Positions 1-8,829 of a DNA stretch of 64,000 nucleotides are shown here, piece by piece. Below the pieces are notes generated by a model. It was given only the letters and a program-made list of their open reading frames with translations, was not told the DNA's origin and ran no database searches. The translations under genes and the position numbers were made by a program. This DNA comes from Anabaena minutissima FACHB-250 (GTDB lineage: Bacteria > Cyanobacteriota > Cyanobacteriia > Cyanobacteriales > Nostocaceae): contig NZ_JACJRG010000005.1 of the NCBI RefSeq assembly GCF_014697125.1, forward strand, positions 62,001 to 126,000, written 5' to 3'. Position 1 is the first letter of the stretch, and each line of letters begins with the position of its first letter.

Positions 1-2
1 CG

Positions 3-833
3 TTTCGTCATCCATTAGACTTGGAAGCTACCAAAACTCTCAAGCAGATACCAGGTTTGGATATGATAGTCAGAAACTTGCTAGGGCCAATGGCAGAGCA
101 AGTTTTTTATGTAGAAAATATTGCTTCTAGTGTTTTGGTAGGTGAACAACAACTACCGGAGTTACACAAACTCTTGTTAGAAGCTTGCAAGATTTTAGAT
201 ATTGAACCACCTCAATTATATGTACGGCAACATCCTGCGCCTAATGCTTATACCTTTGCTATGCGGGGGAAGCAACCGTTTATTATGTTGCACACTTCTT
301 TAGTTGATATGCTGACTCCAGAAGAAATACAGGCGGTAATTGCCCACGAGTTAGGACATCTGAAGTGCGACCATAGCGTTTATTTAACACCGGTTAATTT
401 ATTAATATTAGCGGCAGGAATATTACCTAATGTTGGGGCTTTTATTGCCCAAGCCATCCAAGCTCAACTTTTAGAATGGGTACGTTGTGCTGAGTTTACC
501 TGCGATCGCGCCGCATTACTAGCCACCCAAGACCCCAAAGTGGTGATGTCCGTTTTAATGAAATTAGCCGGCGGTTCACCCACCCTCGCCCCAAAACTCA
601 ATCTCGATGCTTTCATTGACCAAGCTCGTGCTTACGATGATATTAGTAAAAGCGAACTAGGGGAAATGGTCAAATTAGCTCGCACAGCCGAATTAACCCA
701 CCCTGTACCAGTCCTCAGAGCCAGAGAAATTGACCGTTGGGCAAGTAGTCAAGAATATCAGTCCCTACTACAAACTCACGGACAAAAATACACCAGCCAA
801 GTAGCACCCAAAGGCGGCTGGCGCAACTGGTAA
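3..833 (+). CDS. M48-family zinc metallopeptidase, 5' end cut by window edge
   Basis: The frame is open from the first bases of the window, so the true start lies upstream; a TTG at 21 would be only an internal start. 276 residues are visible. The zinc-protease signature HELGH is at about residue 115 of the visible part, followed by a hydrophobic segment (about 125-145) and a downstream ECTCD-like acidic region that would supply the third zinc ligand, as in the HtpX/M48 family. The family comprises membrane-associated endopeptidases, some with roles in membrane-protein quality control. The substrate cannot be told from sequence. The gene stands alone, and the next gene begins 111 bases downstream after a HIP1-like site. 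Confidence 0.85.
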   Translation, partial: FRHPLDLEATKTLKQIPGLDMIVRNLLGPMAEQVFYVENIASSVLVGEQQLPELHKLLLEACKILDIEPPQLYVRQHPAPNAYTFAMRGKQPFIMLHTSLVDMLTPEEIQAVIAHELGHLKCDHSVYLTPVNLLILAAGILPNVGAFIAQAIQAQLLEWVRCAEFTCDRAALLATQDPKVVMSVLMKLAGGSPTLAPKLNLDAFIDQARAYDDISKSELGEMVKLARTAELTHPVPVLRAREIDRWASSQEYQSLLQTHGQKYTSQVAPKGGWRNW

Positions 834-944
834 ACTCTAGAAATTCAGGTGACAGGTGACAGCTTGAGTAGCTGCGATGTCTTGATCAGGCGATCGCACC
901 TCAAAACAATTTAAGATGAATCTGGTTAACTCTTAATCGCCACC

Positions 945-2048
945 ATGACAGCTGCCTCAAATCCCATCAATATATTTGAATATGAACAGTTAGCAAAAAC
1001 GCATCTGTCAAAGATGGCATTTGACTATTACAGCAGTGGCGCATGGGATGAAATTACACTGCGAGATAATCGTGCTGCCTTTGAGCGAGTCAAACTAAGG
1101 CCGAGGATGCTAGTGGATGTCAGCCAAATTAGCCTGAATACTACAATTTTAGGACAAACCCTAGAATTCCCGCTTTTAATTGCACCGATGGCTTTTCAAT
1201 GTCTGGCTCATCCAGATGGTGAATTTGCCACTGCAATGGCAGCTGCATCTGCTGGGGTGGGGATGGTATTAAGTACAATGTCCACTAAAAGCTTAGAAGC
1301 AGTCGCTGATATAGGTGCTAAATTTCCCCATGCTTTGCAATGGTTTCAGCTTTACATCCACAAAGACCGGGGTTTAACTCGCGCCTTAGTAGAAAGAGCA
1401 TACGCCGCAGGTTACAAAGCTCTCTGTCTCACAGTAGATGCTCCCGTACTGGGACAGCGAGAACGAGACCGACGCAACGAGTTTGTCTTACCTCCAGGGT
1501 TACATCTAGCTAATCTTGCTGATATCTCCAGTTTGGATATTCCCTACGAGCAGGGAGAATCTGGTTTGTTTACTTATTTTGCCCAGCAGTTAGACCCCTC
1601 CTTAACTTGGCGCGATTTAGAATGGTTACAATCTTTATCACCACTACCTTTGGTACTGAAAGGCATTTTACGAGGAGATGATGCAGTGCGGGCTGTAGAG
1701 TATGGAGCTAAAGCCATTGTAGTTTCCAATCATGGTGGCAGACAACTAGATGGTGCGATCGCCTCTTTAGATGCCCTAGCTGAGATAGTTGCAGCTGTAG
1801 ATGGTCAGGTGGAAGTATTATTAGATGGCGGTATCCGTCGCGGTACAGATATTCTCAAAGCTTTAGCCATAGGTGCTAAAGCCGTACTAATTGGCAGACC
1901 TGTTTTGTGGGGACTAGCACTAGCCGGACAAGCAGGTGTGTCACATCTTATCTCACTACTACAAGATGAGTTAAAAGTAGCAATGTCCCTCAGTGGCGTT
2001 GCTCAGTTACAAGATATTGACTCTAGTTTAGTGACAGGTGACAGGTGA
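945..2048 (+). CDS. FMN-dependent alpha-hydroxy-acid oxidase (lactate/glycolate oxidase type)
   Basis: 367 residues, full length for the (S)-2-hydroxy-acid oxidase family. A TIM-barrel FMN protein is indicated by APMAFQCLAHPDGE near residue 80, the catalytic SNHGGRQLDG motif with His263 and Arg266, and the phosphate-binding LLDGGIRRGTD and IGRPVLWGL segments near the C terminus. Members oxidise L-lactate or glycolate with O2, giving H2O2. The Nostoc homologue has been characterised as mainly an L-lactate oxidase thought to protect nitrogenase by scavenging oxygen; applying that role here is inference. The stop codon and the last residues (VTGDR) are encoded by a GTGACAG heptamer array that begins inside the gene, so the C terminus has been rewritten by repeat expansion. 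Confidence 0.9.
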   Translation: MTAASNPINIFEYEQLAKTHLSKMAFDYYSSGAWDEITLRDNRAAFERVKLRPRMLVDVSQISLNTTILGQTLEFPLLIAPMAFQCLAHPDGEFATAMAAASAGVGMVLSTMSTKSLEAVADIGAKFPHALQWFQLYIHKDRGLTRALVERAYAAGYKALCLTVDAPVLGQRERDRRNEFVLPPGLHLANLADISSLDIPYEQGESGLFTYFAQQLDPSLTWRDLEWLQSLSPLPLVLKGILRGDDAVRAVEYGAKAIVVSNHGGRQLDGAIASLDALAEIVAAVDGQVEVLLDGGIRRGTDILKALAIGAKAVLIGRPVLWGLALAGQAGVSHLISLLQDELKVAMSLSGVAQLQDIDSSLVTGDR

Positions 2049-2069
2049 CAGGTGACAGGTGACAGGTGA
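2031..2069 (+). repeat. GTGACAG heptamer tandem array
   Basis: About five and a half perfect tandem copies of GTGACAG. The array straddles the 3' end of the hydroxy-acid oxidase gene and supplies its TGA stop at 2046-2048. It belongs to the heptamer short tandem repeats common in Nostocales. Confidence 0.95.
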
Positions 2070-2104
2070 AAATATGTGTAATTAATTACATCAGGGTACT
2101 GATT

Positions 2105-2201
2105 CTCACTCATTACTCATTACTCATTACTCATTACTCATTACTCATTACTCATTACTCATTACTCAGCACAGCACTCATTACTCAGCACTCATTACTC
2201 A
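2105..2201. repeat. ACTCATT/ACTCAGC heptamer tandem array
   Basis: Roughly thirteen heptamer units, first CATTACT repeated, then mixed with CAGCACT variants. It fills the gap between the oxidase gene and the tRNA-Leu promoter. No coding potential is seen. Confidence 0.93.
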
Positions 2202-2235
2202 CTTCAGTAAAAAGCAAAAATTTTTGATTTACTCC

Positions 2236-2264
2236 TTGCATTAAATTCATTAAGTGACTATAAT
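2236..2264 (+). promoter_or_regulatory. Sigma70-type promoter for tRNA-Leu
   Basis: TTGCAT (2236-2241), a 17-base spacer and a perfect TATAAT (2259-2264), with the tRNA starting 17 bases past the -10 box. Spacing and boxes fit a housekeeping sigma factor promoter. Confidence 0.75.
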
Positions 2265-2281
2265 AGTGAAGTTGCACCTAA

Positions 2282-2365
2282 GGGCGGGTGGCGAAATTGG
2301 TAGACGCACCACACTCAAAATGTGGCGACCTTACGGTCATAGGAGTTCGATTCTCCTCCTGCCCA
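2282..2365 (+). tRNA. tRNA-Leu (anticodon CAA)
   Basis: 84 nt with a long variable arm, as expected of a class II tRNA. The acceptor stem GGGCGGG pairs with CCTGCCC (one G-U), the discriminator is A, the anticodon stem CCACA/TGTGG holds the loop CTCAAAA (anticodon CAA), and the T arm is AGGAG-TTCGATT-CTCCT. CCA is not encoded. Confidence 0.97.
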
Positions 2366-2397
2366 CTGTCAATTAACTAAATCTCAAGATAAAACAG

Positions 2398-2652
2398 ATG
2401 AGACTTAAAAGATGGGAATCTCCCCGTCGCGAAGGGAGAAACGATAAAGGTAAAGGCGGTTCTGCCAGGAAACGACAACTTAAAAAACAAAGACAAATGT
2501 TACGCCAGAAGCTCAAAGAAGCTAACAAGCAAGACAATCAGCAAAATAAAAAGAACAGGGAAGAGTTTTTCTTCCCTGTTTTTTTTATGCCGTTTTATCA
2601 GTGTGTAAATAAGTTTAAAAATCAAAATGTATTAGAGAACTACAAAAAATAA
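2398..2652 (+). CDS. Possible small basic protein overlapping a terminator
   Basis: An 84-codon frame beginning 33 bases after tRNA-Leu. The first 55 residues are very rich in Lys, Arg and Gln and read like a small nucleic-acid-binding or ribosome-associated protein. The remaining part is encoded by a strong terminator hairpin and AT-rich DNA and looks non-coding in character. There is no clear ribosome binding site before the ATG. It could be a real small gene whose end runs through the terminator, or a chance frame. No family is recognised. Confidence 0.3.
   Translation: MRLKRWESPRREGRNDKGKGGSARKRQLKKQRQMLRQKLKEANKQDNQQNKKNREEFFFPVFFMPFYQCVNKFKNQNVLENYKK
2554..2586 (+). terminator. Rho-independent terminator
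   Basis: A perfect 10-bp stem, AACAGGGAAG with CTTCCCTGTT, a 7-base loop and a run of T to 2586. It would end a transcript from the tRNA-Leu promoter, about 190 bases after the tRNA. It lies inside the 2398-2652 frame. Confidence 0.85.
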
Positions 2653-3566
2653 ATTATCCCTCCCCCTGCTCCCTTCCTATAAAAGCGATGGGATATTTTT
2701 TTACTTGGAAGCCCTTTACTATATTTTTACCTAAGTATTATTATTGAAATATTAAGGAAATTGTAATGCTTGTATGAACCAACTGAGAAAAAACTAGAGA
2801 AAAAGATAAAGTAAATGTAAAGTTTATTGTGAAGGGTGTAACAATCATTAATCAGCTTGTAAGCTAGTATGCGGTTGCGAGTAATTATTACTAATACTAT
2901 TTAGTAAATAAAAATCTCGGCTAAACCAAGTTTTTATTAGTGTGTTCCCCTAATAGCTATGTCAGTATCAAAATTATCGAACTATCTCAGCATCAACTGC
3001 TGTTTTTATAGGATTAAACTATCTATGGTGTCTATTAGTTAGTTTGAATCTCCTAAATTTTTTACTCCATACCCAATAATAATTCTCTCGGTGTTGTGAT
3101 TTATAGTGCATAGCAACGCATATATAAGCTAGCTTAAGACAGCCTAGCTTTATGTTGCCGTGTGAGCATATTTAAACACTGGTTTTATAGAAAATTATTG
3201 TATCTAATGGGGCAATTTTTTGCTGCAAAGGCTCTTATTCCTGTAGGTATAAGAGTTGTATCCCGTAGCTTATGCACTATAGCGTTTCCTAATCACATGA
3301 GGTATAAGTCCTCTCCTCTCTTGCGGCGATGAGTTTGGGAGTTGGTTTCTTGTACCTAACCGAGAAACCCTATATAGATAATGCAAGTCTCAGCAAAAAA
3401 AATATGAGGAAAAATTGTCTTAACTAACTAGTAAGTCATGGCAGGAATAAAGCTAAATTCCAGAAATTAAAAAGCTCTAGATATCAGGCTTTTCGTGAAA
3501 AAGCAACTTAGCGGATTTTGGTTAAAAGTATCAAACTGTTAATCCATATCATGGGTAAAGCCTGTA
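2653..3566. other. Gene-free AT-rich intergenic region upstream of the polysaccharide cluster
   Basis: About 0.9 kb with no convincing coding frame on either strand. Only a few short palindromes are visible (for example AGCTTGTAAGCT near 2860). It probably carries the promoter and leader of the polysaccharide operon beginning at 3567, but no promoter could be chosen with confidence. Confidence 0.5.
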
Positions 3567-5018
3567 ATGAAATCTCCAAAAGCAACATCAAATTTACGTA
3601 GAAAAGCTCTTGTAGGCGTATTTTGGTCTGCAATTGAAAGTTGGGGTCGCCAAGTCATTTCTTTTGGCGTTTTTTTCCTATTAGCAAGATTGTTAGGGCC
3701 AGAAACATTTGGTTTAGTTGCTTTATCTAGTGTATGCTTAAATTTTTTACAGGTATTTGTTGATCAAGGTTTTTCACAAGCAATTATTCAAAGAAAAGAA
3801 TTAGAGTCGGAACATTTAGATACTGCCTTCTGGACTAATTTAGGAATGGGTACTTTTCTAGCAATAATGACTATTGCTAGTGCCAGTTTAATTGGGTATT
3901 TCTTTAAAGAACCAGCAATTATACCAATTATACGCTGTCTATCTGTTACTTTTATCTTCATTGCTTTTAGTAGTGTTCAGAATGCTATTCTTCAGCGAAA
4001 ACTAGCTTTTAAATCCCTTGCTAAACGTACACTAATTGGCGTTTTGATTGGGGGTATAGTAGGCGTAACTATGGCATTTAGGGGATTTGGCGTATGGAGT
4101 CTTGTTGCTCAACAAATCATAAGTAGCTTAGTACAAGTTTTGGTACTTTGGAAAGTGAGTGACTGGCGACCAGGATTACGGTTTTCACAACGCCATTTTC
4201 GAGAGCTATTTTCCTTTGGCATTAATGTCTTAGGAATGAATATATTTAACTTTTTTAATCGCCGTTCTGATGATTTCTTAATTGGTTATTTTTTAGGTTC
4301 AGTTGCTTTAGGTTATTATACTGTAGCTTATCGGTTGTTATTAGTATTAACAGAACTGCTTACTAGTATTATTGCTAGAGTTTCCTTGCCGACCTTTGCT
4401 AGATTACAGGAAGAACCAGAACGATTACGTAATGCGCTATATCAAGCTATAAAACTTACAAGTTTAATTACCTTTCCTGGTTTTTTTGGCATGGTGATAT
4501 TAGCCCCAGAAATAGTTAGAGTCGTATTTGGAGAACAATGGCTACAAAGTATTCCAGTAATGCAAATTTTAAACCTGATTGGTATTCTTTATGCTTATTT
4601 CTATTTCAATGCTTCTGTGATTATGGCGATGGGAAAACCTTCATGGAAATTAGCTTTAGATGGGGTGCAAGCTGTTACTAATATTGTTGCTTTTGCCATA
4701 GCAGTTCAATGGGGAATAGTCGCTGTTGCTGCGGCATACGTAATTAGAGGATATCTCATGGCCCCGCTTACTGTTTGGGTAGTTTGGAAACTAGTCCGCA
4801 TTAATGTAGTGACTTATTTACGCCAAGGTGCTGCTCCTTTGGCAGCAACAATAACGATGTTAGGGACTATATTTGCAGTCAAATATTTACTTGGTAACAT
4901 CGTAAATACTTCTGCAATGTTAGCGGTTGCTATCTTAGTTGGAGCTATAGTTTATGTTTTGTCGATCTTCTTGATTGCACCGAAACTCTTTTGGCAAGTA
5001 GTTAATATTGCTCGTTAG
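3567..5018 (+). CDS. Polysaccharide flippase, Wzx/MOP superfamily
   Basis: 483 residues with about 12-14 predicted membrane helices evenly spaced along the protein, a basic N terminus and the N-terminal GVFWSAIESWGRQVISFGVF region typical of PST/Wzx lipid-linked oligosaccharide flippases. Such proteins move undecaprenyl-linked repeat units across the inner membrane for exopolysaccharide or capsule assembly. It is the first gene of a five-gene co-directional cluster with an F420-dehydrogenase-like protein, a pyruvyl transferase and two glycosyltransferases, which supports the assignment. The specific glycan is unknown. The stop lies 25 bases before the next likely start. Confidence 0.88.
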   Translation: MKSPKATSNLRRKALVGVFWSAIESWGRQVISFGVFFLLARLLGPETFGLVALSSVCLNFLQVFVDQGFSQAIIQRKELESEHLDTAFWTNLGMGTFLAIMTIASASLIGYFFKEPAIIPIIRCLSVTFIFIAFSSVQNAILQRKLAFKSLAKRTLIGVLIGGIVGVTMAFRGFGVWSLVAQQIISSLVQVLVLWKVSDWRPGLRFSQRHFRELFSFGINVLGMNIFNFFNRRSDDFLIGYFLGSVALGYYTVAYRLLLVLTELLTSIIARVSLPTFARLQEEPERLRNALYQAIKLTSLITFPGFFGMVILAPEIVRVVFGEQWLQSIPVMQILNLIGILYAYFYFNASVIMAMGKPSWKLALDGVQAVTNIVAFAIAVQWGIVAVAAAYVIRGYLMAPLTVWVVWKLVRINVVTYLRQGAAPLAATITMLGTIFAVKYLLGNIVNTSAMLAVAILVGAIVYVLSIFLIAPKLFWQVVNIAR

Positions 5019-5043
5019 ACCAGCAGATACAGGACTTGTAAAG

Positions 5044-6501
5044 ATGACTGAACAAATCACAGAAAAAATTCAAAATCCTGAGATCAACCAGTTATTAGAA
5101 ACTGTAATAGAGGGTGGTTATTGTGTTGGTTGTGGTGCGTGTGCCTCAGTTAGTGGCTCGCCAATTAAGATGGAATTAGACGCAGATAAGAAGTTGCAAG
5201 CAAGAATCGATACAGTTACTAAATCAGCATTTTCTAGTCATTCAATACTATCTGTTTGTCCTTTTTCAAGCCAAAGTTTAAATGAAGACCAGATTAGCCA
5301 AGAAGTATTCAATAATAATTGCAAATATCATCATCAAATTGGTTATTATTTAGATACTTACGCAGGTTATGTTGCAGAAGATGATTACCGCGATCGCGGT
5401 AGTTCAGGAGGGATGGGTACTTGGATTGTGACTAATCTGCTCAGTCAAGGTTTAGTAGATGGTGTCATCCACATTCATCAACGCCATCCATCTCCCACTG
5501 ACCCCAGATTATTTCACTATCAAATTTCCACAACTATAGAACAGGTACGCAACGGTGCGAAGTCCCGCTACTACCCAGTAGAAATGTCGGAAGTAATGCA
5601 GCTGATTCGGGAACAACCGGGACGCTATGCCATTGTGGGGATTCCCTGTTTTATTAAAGCTGTGCGTTTATTAATGCGCCAAGACCAACTACTAGCCGAA
5701 CGCATCCGATTTTGTGTGGGTCTAATTTGTGGTCATCTGAAGAGTATGCGCTTTGCAGAAATGTTGGCTTGGCAATGTGGCATTGAACCAGGTAATTTAC
5801 TAGCAATAGACTTTCGCAAAAAATTACCAGACGCAAACGCTAACCGTTATGGTGTGGAAGTCACTGGACTGCAAGCAGGTAAGATAGTCACTCACGCTAG
5901 TCCTGTCTATGACCTCTATGGTACAGATTGGGGGTTGGGTTTTTTCAAGTACAAAGCCTGTGATTATTGTGATGATGTCGTAGCGGAAACCGCAGATGTA
6001 ACAGTCGGAGATGCTTGGTTACCTCAGTATGTCAAGGACAGTCAAGGTACAAATGTTGTGATTGTCCGTCACCCAGTCATTCAAGACATGATTGAGCATG
6101 CCATGACTGGGGGAACATTGCAAATGGATCGGATTAGTGCTGATGAAGTCGCGCAATCACAAAAATCAGGCTTTCAGCATCGACGAGAAGGTCTAGCTTA
6201 TCGTTTGTATTTAACTGAACAACGGGGTGACTGGTATCCGCAAAAGCGAGTAAAACCAAGTGCTAGCCATCTAAATAAAAACCTGCAAGCACGGCAAATC
6301 ATGAGAGTTACTCTAGCAGCACAAAGCCATATTGCTTTTAAAAATGCTGTTGATGCTGGTCAATTTTCTGTATTTAAGCAGCAACTAGACCCCTTAGTGC
6401 AGAAATACAAACAGCTATATCAGGTGTCTTTATGGAAAAGAGTTGCTAGGCGTATTAAACGACTTTTGGTCAATTTGTTGGGTACTTTTAAGAGAGGTTA
6501 A
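5044..6501 (+). CDS. Coenzyme F420 hydrogenase/dehydrogenase beta-subunit family protein
   Basis: The ATG at 5044 is preferred over an upstream TTG at 5008 that overlaps the flippase; this gives 485 residues. The N-terminal Cys cluster YCVGCGACAS and a second ACDYCDD Cys motif near the middle, with the RGSSGGMGTWI and VGIPCFIKAVRLL segments, are the marks of the FrhB-like N- and C-terminal domains. In bacteria lacking F420 pathways, such proteins occur beside polysaccharide pyruvyl transferases and are thought to act as flavin/Fe-S oxidoreductases on a sugar or its precursor; that role is inference. It lies between the flippase and the pyruvyl transferase with only 6 bases to the next start, so translation is probably coupled. 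Confidence 0.85.
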   Translation: MTEQITEKIQNPEINQLLETVIEGGYCVGCGACASVSGSPIKMELDADKKLQARIDTVTKSAFSSHSILSVCPFSSQSLNEDQISQEVFNNNCKYHHQIGYYLDTYAGYVAEDDYRDRGSSGGMGTWIVTNLLSQGLVDGVIHIHQRHPSPTDPRLFHYQISTTIEQVRNGAKSRYYPVEMSEVMQLIREQPGRYAIVGIPCFIKAVRLLMRQDQLLAERIRFCVGLICGHLKSMRFAEMLAWQCGIEPGNLLAIDFRKKLPDANANRYGVEVTGLQAGKIVTHASPVYDLYGTDWGLGFFKYKACDYCDDVVAETADVTVGDAWLPQYVKDSQGTNVVIVRHPVIQDMIEHAMTGGTLQMDRISADEVAQSQKSGFQHRREGLAYRLYLTEQRGDWYPQKRVKPSASHLNKNLQARQIMRVTLAAQSHIAFKNAVDAGQFSVFKQQLDPLVQKYKQLYQVSLWKRVARRIKRLLVNLLGTFKRG

Positions 6502-6507
6502 ACAGCT

Positions 6508-7749
6508 ATGAAAGCAGCCATTACAGGAATCACTGGACTACGCAACCGAGGCGTTGAAGCAATGGTGTTAACTACTATTGAACAACTACGTCAACGCCAA
6601 CCAGGACTTACCGTCAGCATTTTCAGTGAGACTCCAGATTACGACGAAATTAGACTACAGCAGTACAACGTAGAATTAATTAGCGATCGCAATTTACGCC
6701 ACCTACATATAGTCAATCGCTGGCGCAATCAGCTTTCTCAGGTTTACAAGCCTCTTGCACCTGCCTACAAAGATATTGCCCGGTTACTCTCAGACACATC
6801 CGTAGTGATGGCTTCTGGTGGGGACGTATTTGGTTCTGATTACGGTATACCTTTTCTTAGCAGACAACTCAAACCATTAGTCTACGCTTTAGATGCTGGT
6901 ATTCCTGTAGTGTTTCTGGCACAATCTATCGGCCCTTTCAAAACTGACGAAGAAGCCCAAATCTGGCTCAATGTGGCTCGTCACGCCAAGCTAGTCACTA
7001 TCAGAGAAAGCCTTTCCTATAAATACGTCACAAAGGATCTAGGCTTGTCTCCAGAATTAGTTAAGCACACAGCAGATCCCGCCTTTCTATTACCGCCAGC
7101 ACCACCAGAAACTGTTGAGAACTTGTTGAAGTTATATGGCATCAATCAAGAACGTCCGGTAGTTGCTCTGGGGATTAGTCAAGGTATCAGCCGTTATACC
7201 CGCGCTGATTACGACAAACATACCAAGGTATGGTGTCAGGTAATTAACATGATTCTGAACGAATTTGGTGGACAAGTCTTGCTGATCCCTCACGTCCACG
7301 ATTACCGTCCAGAGAACGACGATCGCATCCTCGCGGGTGAACTGCTGAGACTTTTCAACTTCGATCCGCGTGTGCAGCTAGCTGGTGCAGAACATACTGC
7401 ATCTGAGTTTAAAGGGTTGATTAGTGCCTGTGATATGGTTGTTTCCGAACGGATGCACGCTGCGATCGCTGGATTATCTAGTGGTGTTTGTACTCTTCCC
7501 ATTGGTTATTCTGTCAAAGCTGAGGGCATTATGACCGATATTTTGGGAGCAGAAGCAGTTCATAATGGCTTACTAATTTCCTTCCAACAGTTTCTAGATA
7601 CTGATACAGCTTGTAACACCATTCGTAATCTTTGGCATAGACGGCAAGAAGTCGCAGACCAATTAAAGATGAATCTACCTCAAATTAAGCAAAATACATC
7701 TGCTAACTTCGACCTGATATCAAACATCTTGGCAGAAAAGACCAAGTAA
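6508..7749 (+). CDS. Polysaccharide pyruvyl transferase family protein
   Basis: 413 residues. The N terminus ITGITGLRNRGVEAMVL and the C-terminal CDMVVSERMHAAIAGLSSG motif are typical of the WcaK/CsaB family, which transfers pyruvate from phosphoenolpyruvate as a ketal onto sugar residues of exopolysaccharide or cell-wall polymers. Family length is normal. It starts 6 bases after the F420-dehydrogenase-like gene and shares its operon, so the product is probably a pyruvylated exopolysaccharide. About 130 bases follow before the next gene, including a CTCTGCG-rich relic repeat. Confidence 0.88.
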   Translation: MKAAITGITGLRNRGVEAMVLTTIEQLRQRQPGLTVSIFSETPDYDEIRLQQYNVELISDRNLRHLHIVNRWRNQLSQVYKPLAPAYKDIARLLSDTSVVMASGGDVFGSDYGIPFLSRQLKPLVYALDAGIPVVFLAQSIGPFKTDEEAQIWLNVARHAKLVTIRESLSYKYVTKDLGLSPELVKHTADPAFLLPPAPPETVENLLKLYGINQERPVVALGISQGISRYTRADYDKHTKVWCQVINMILNEFGGQVLLIPHVHDYRPENDDRILAGELLRLFNFDPRVQLAGAEHTASEFKGLISACDMVVSERMHAAIAGLSSGVCTLPIGYSVKAEGIMTDILGAEAVHNGLLISFQQFLDTDTACNTIRNLWHRRQEVADQLKMNLPQIKQNTSANFDLISNILAEKTK

Positions 7750-7876
7750 ATAACTCTGATAAAAACTCCGTATTCCTCCGCGTCAACCTCTGCGCGACTC
7801 TGCGTTTAAAAATAAAACATTGAGGATACTCCCCATTACTAATAGCTAAACCCAAAGATTGGAGTATTAATCAATA

Positions 7877-8824
7877 ATGTCAACGAAAAAAATTGAGCCG
7901 AAAAATACTCCCAGTGTTGCAGTTATCGTGCCTTTGTATAACAAAGGTCAATATATTGCGAGGACACTCAACTCAATACTGAATCAGACATACCAAAATT
8001 TTGAAATCATTGTTGTTAATGATGGTTCTACAGACAACAGCCCAGATATTGTGAGTAGCTATCATGACCCTCGCATCAAATTGATTCACCAAGCTAATGT
8101 AGGGCCAGGTGCAGCACGTAATAGAGGTATGTCTGAAACTCAAGCGGATTTCTTATCATTTTTAGATGCAGATGATGAATGGTTGCCAAGTTTTTTGGAC
8201 ACCTCCATCAAGCATCTACAGACAAATCGTGATTGCTTACTAAGTGTAACTGGTCATTTTCGGGGAGTGGACTGTACTAGTTGGCAACAACATTTACCAC
8301 ATCTGAAAGTAAATCAAGGTTCTTGGCGTTTACCAACTAATACAAAACCAAAAGTAGTAAAATCTGCGATCGATTTGCTTCATTCCGGGGCTGTTGTGTG
8401 TGCAAGGGAAGTTGTAGAAAAGTTTGGTGGTTTTTACTGTAAAGAACGCTGTACTTATGGGGAAGATTCCTATTTGTGGCTACAAGTATTACTAAATCAC
8501 CAAATTTACATAGATCCTACCCCACTAATGTGGCATCATACCGAAGCATCAGTTCTTGGTCATGGTCGCAAGGAGGCTCACCCACCTTGGCCAAAGCTAA
8601 CAGATACAGCAACTATCAGAAAGAATTGCCCAACTGAATACCTTCCTCTTTTGGAGCGTTGTCTAGCTTACTATGCACTTTTAGCAGCTGAACGTCGTAT
8701 CCGTGCTGGAGATATTTTTACAGCACAAAAGCTGTTACAAAATTTCCCCTTAACTCAAAGTTTTGGACTGAAAAATATTAAGACTCTTTGCCGTTTAAAA
8801 TTAACTCAATTTTTAAATAAATAA
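7877..8824 (+). CDS. Family 2 glycosyltransferase
   Basis: 315 residues with a GT-A fold N terminus: VAVIVPLYNKGQYIARTLNS, then VVNDGSTDNS and the metal-binding LDADDEW at about residues 95-100. These mark inverting GT2 enzymes that add sugars from nucleotide donors to lipid-linked glycans on the cytoplasmic face. Only 5 bases separate it from the next glycosyltransferase, so the two are co-transcribed. Donor and acceptor cannot be predicted. It is the fourth gene of the polysaccharide cluster. Confidence 0.9.
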   Translation: MSTKKIEPKNTPSVAVIVPLYNKGQYIARTLNSILNQTYQNFEIIVVNDGSTDNSPDIVSSYHDPRIKLIHQANVGPGAARNRGMSETQADFLSFLDADDEWLPSFLDTSIKHLQTNRDCLLSVTGHFRGVDCTSWQQHLPHLKVNQGSWRLPTNTKPKVVKSAIDLLHSGAVVCAREVVEKFGGFYCKERCTYGEDSYLWLQVLLNHQIYIDPTPLMWHHTEASVLGHGRKEAHPPWPKLTDTATIRKNCPTEYLPLLERCLAYYALLAAERRIRAGDIFTAQKLLQNFPLTQSFGLKNIKTLCRLKLTQFLNK

Positions 8825-8829
8825 TTTAT

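Noticed and set aside
5654..5836. 60-codon minus-strand frame inside the F420-dehydrogenase-like gene
   Set aside because: Shadow of a well-supported gene on the other strand.
7762..7812. CTCCGCGTCAACCTCTGCG sequence between the pyruvyl transferase and GT2 genes
   Set aside because: Resembles a relic repeat I associate with Nostoc genomes, but only one copy is in the window, so the family cannot be shown.
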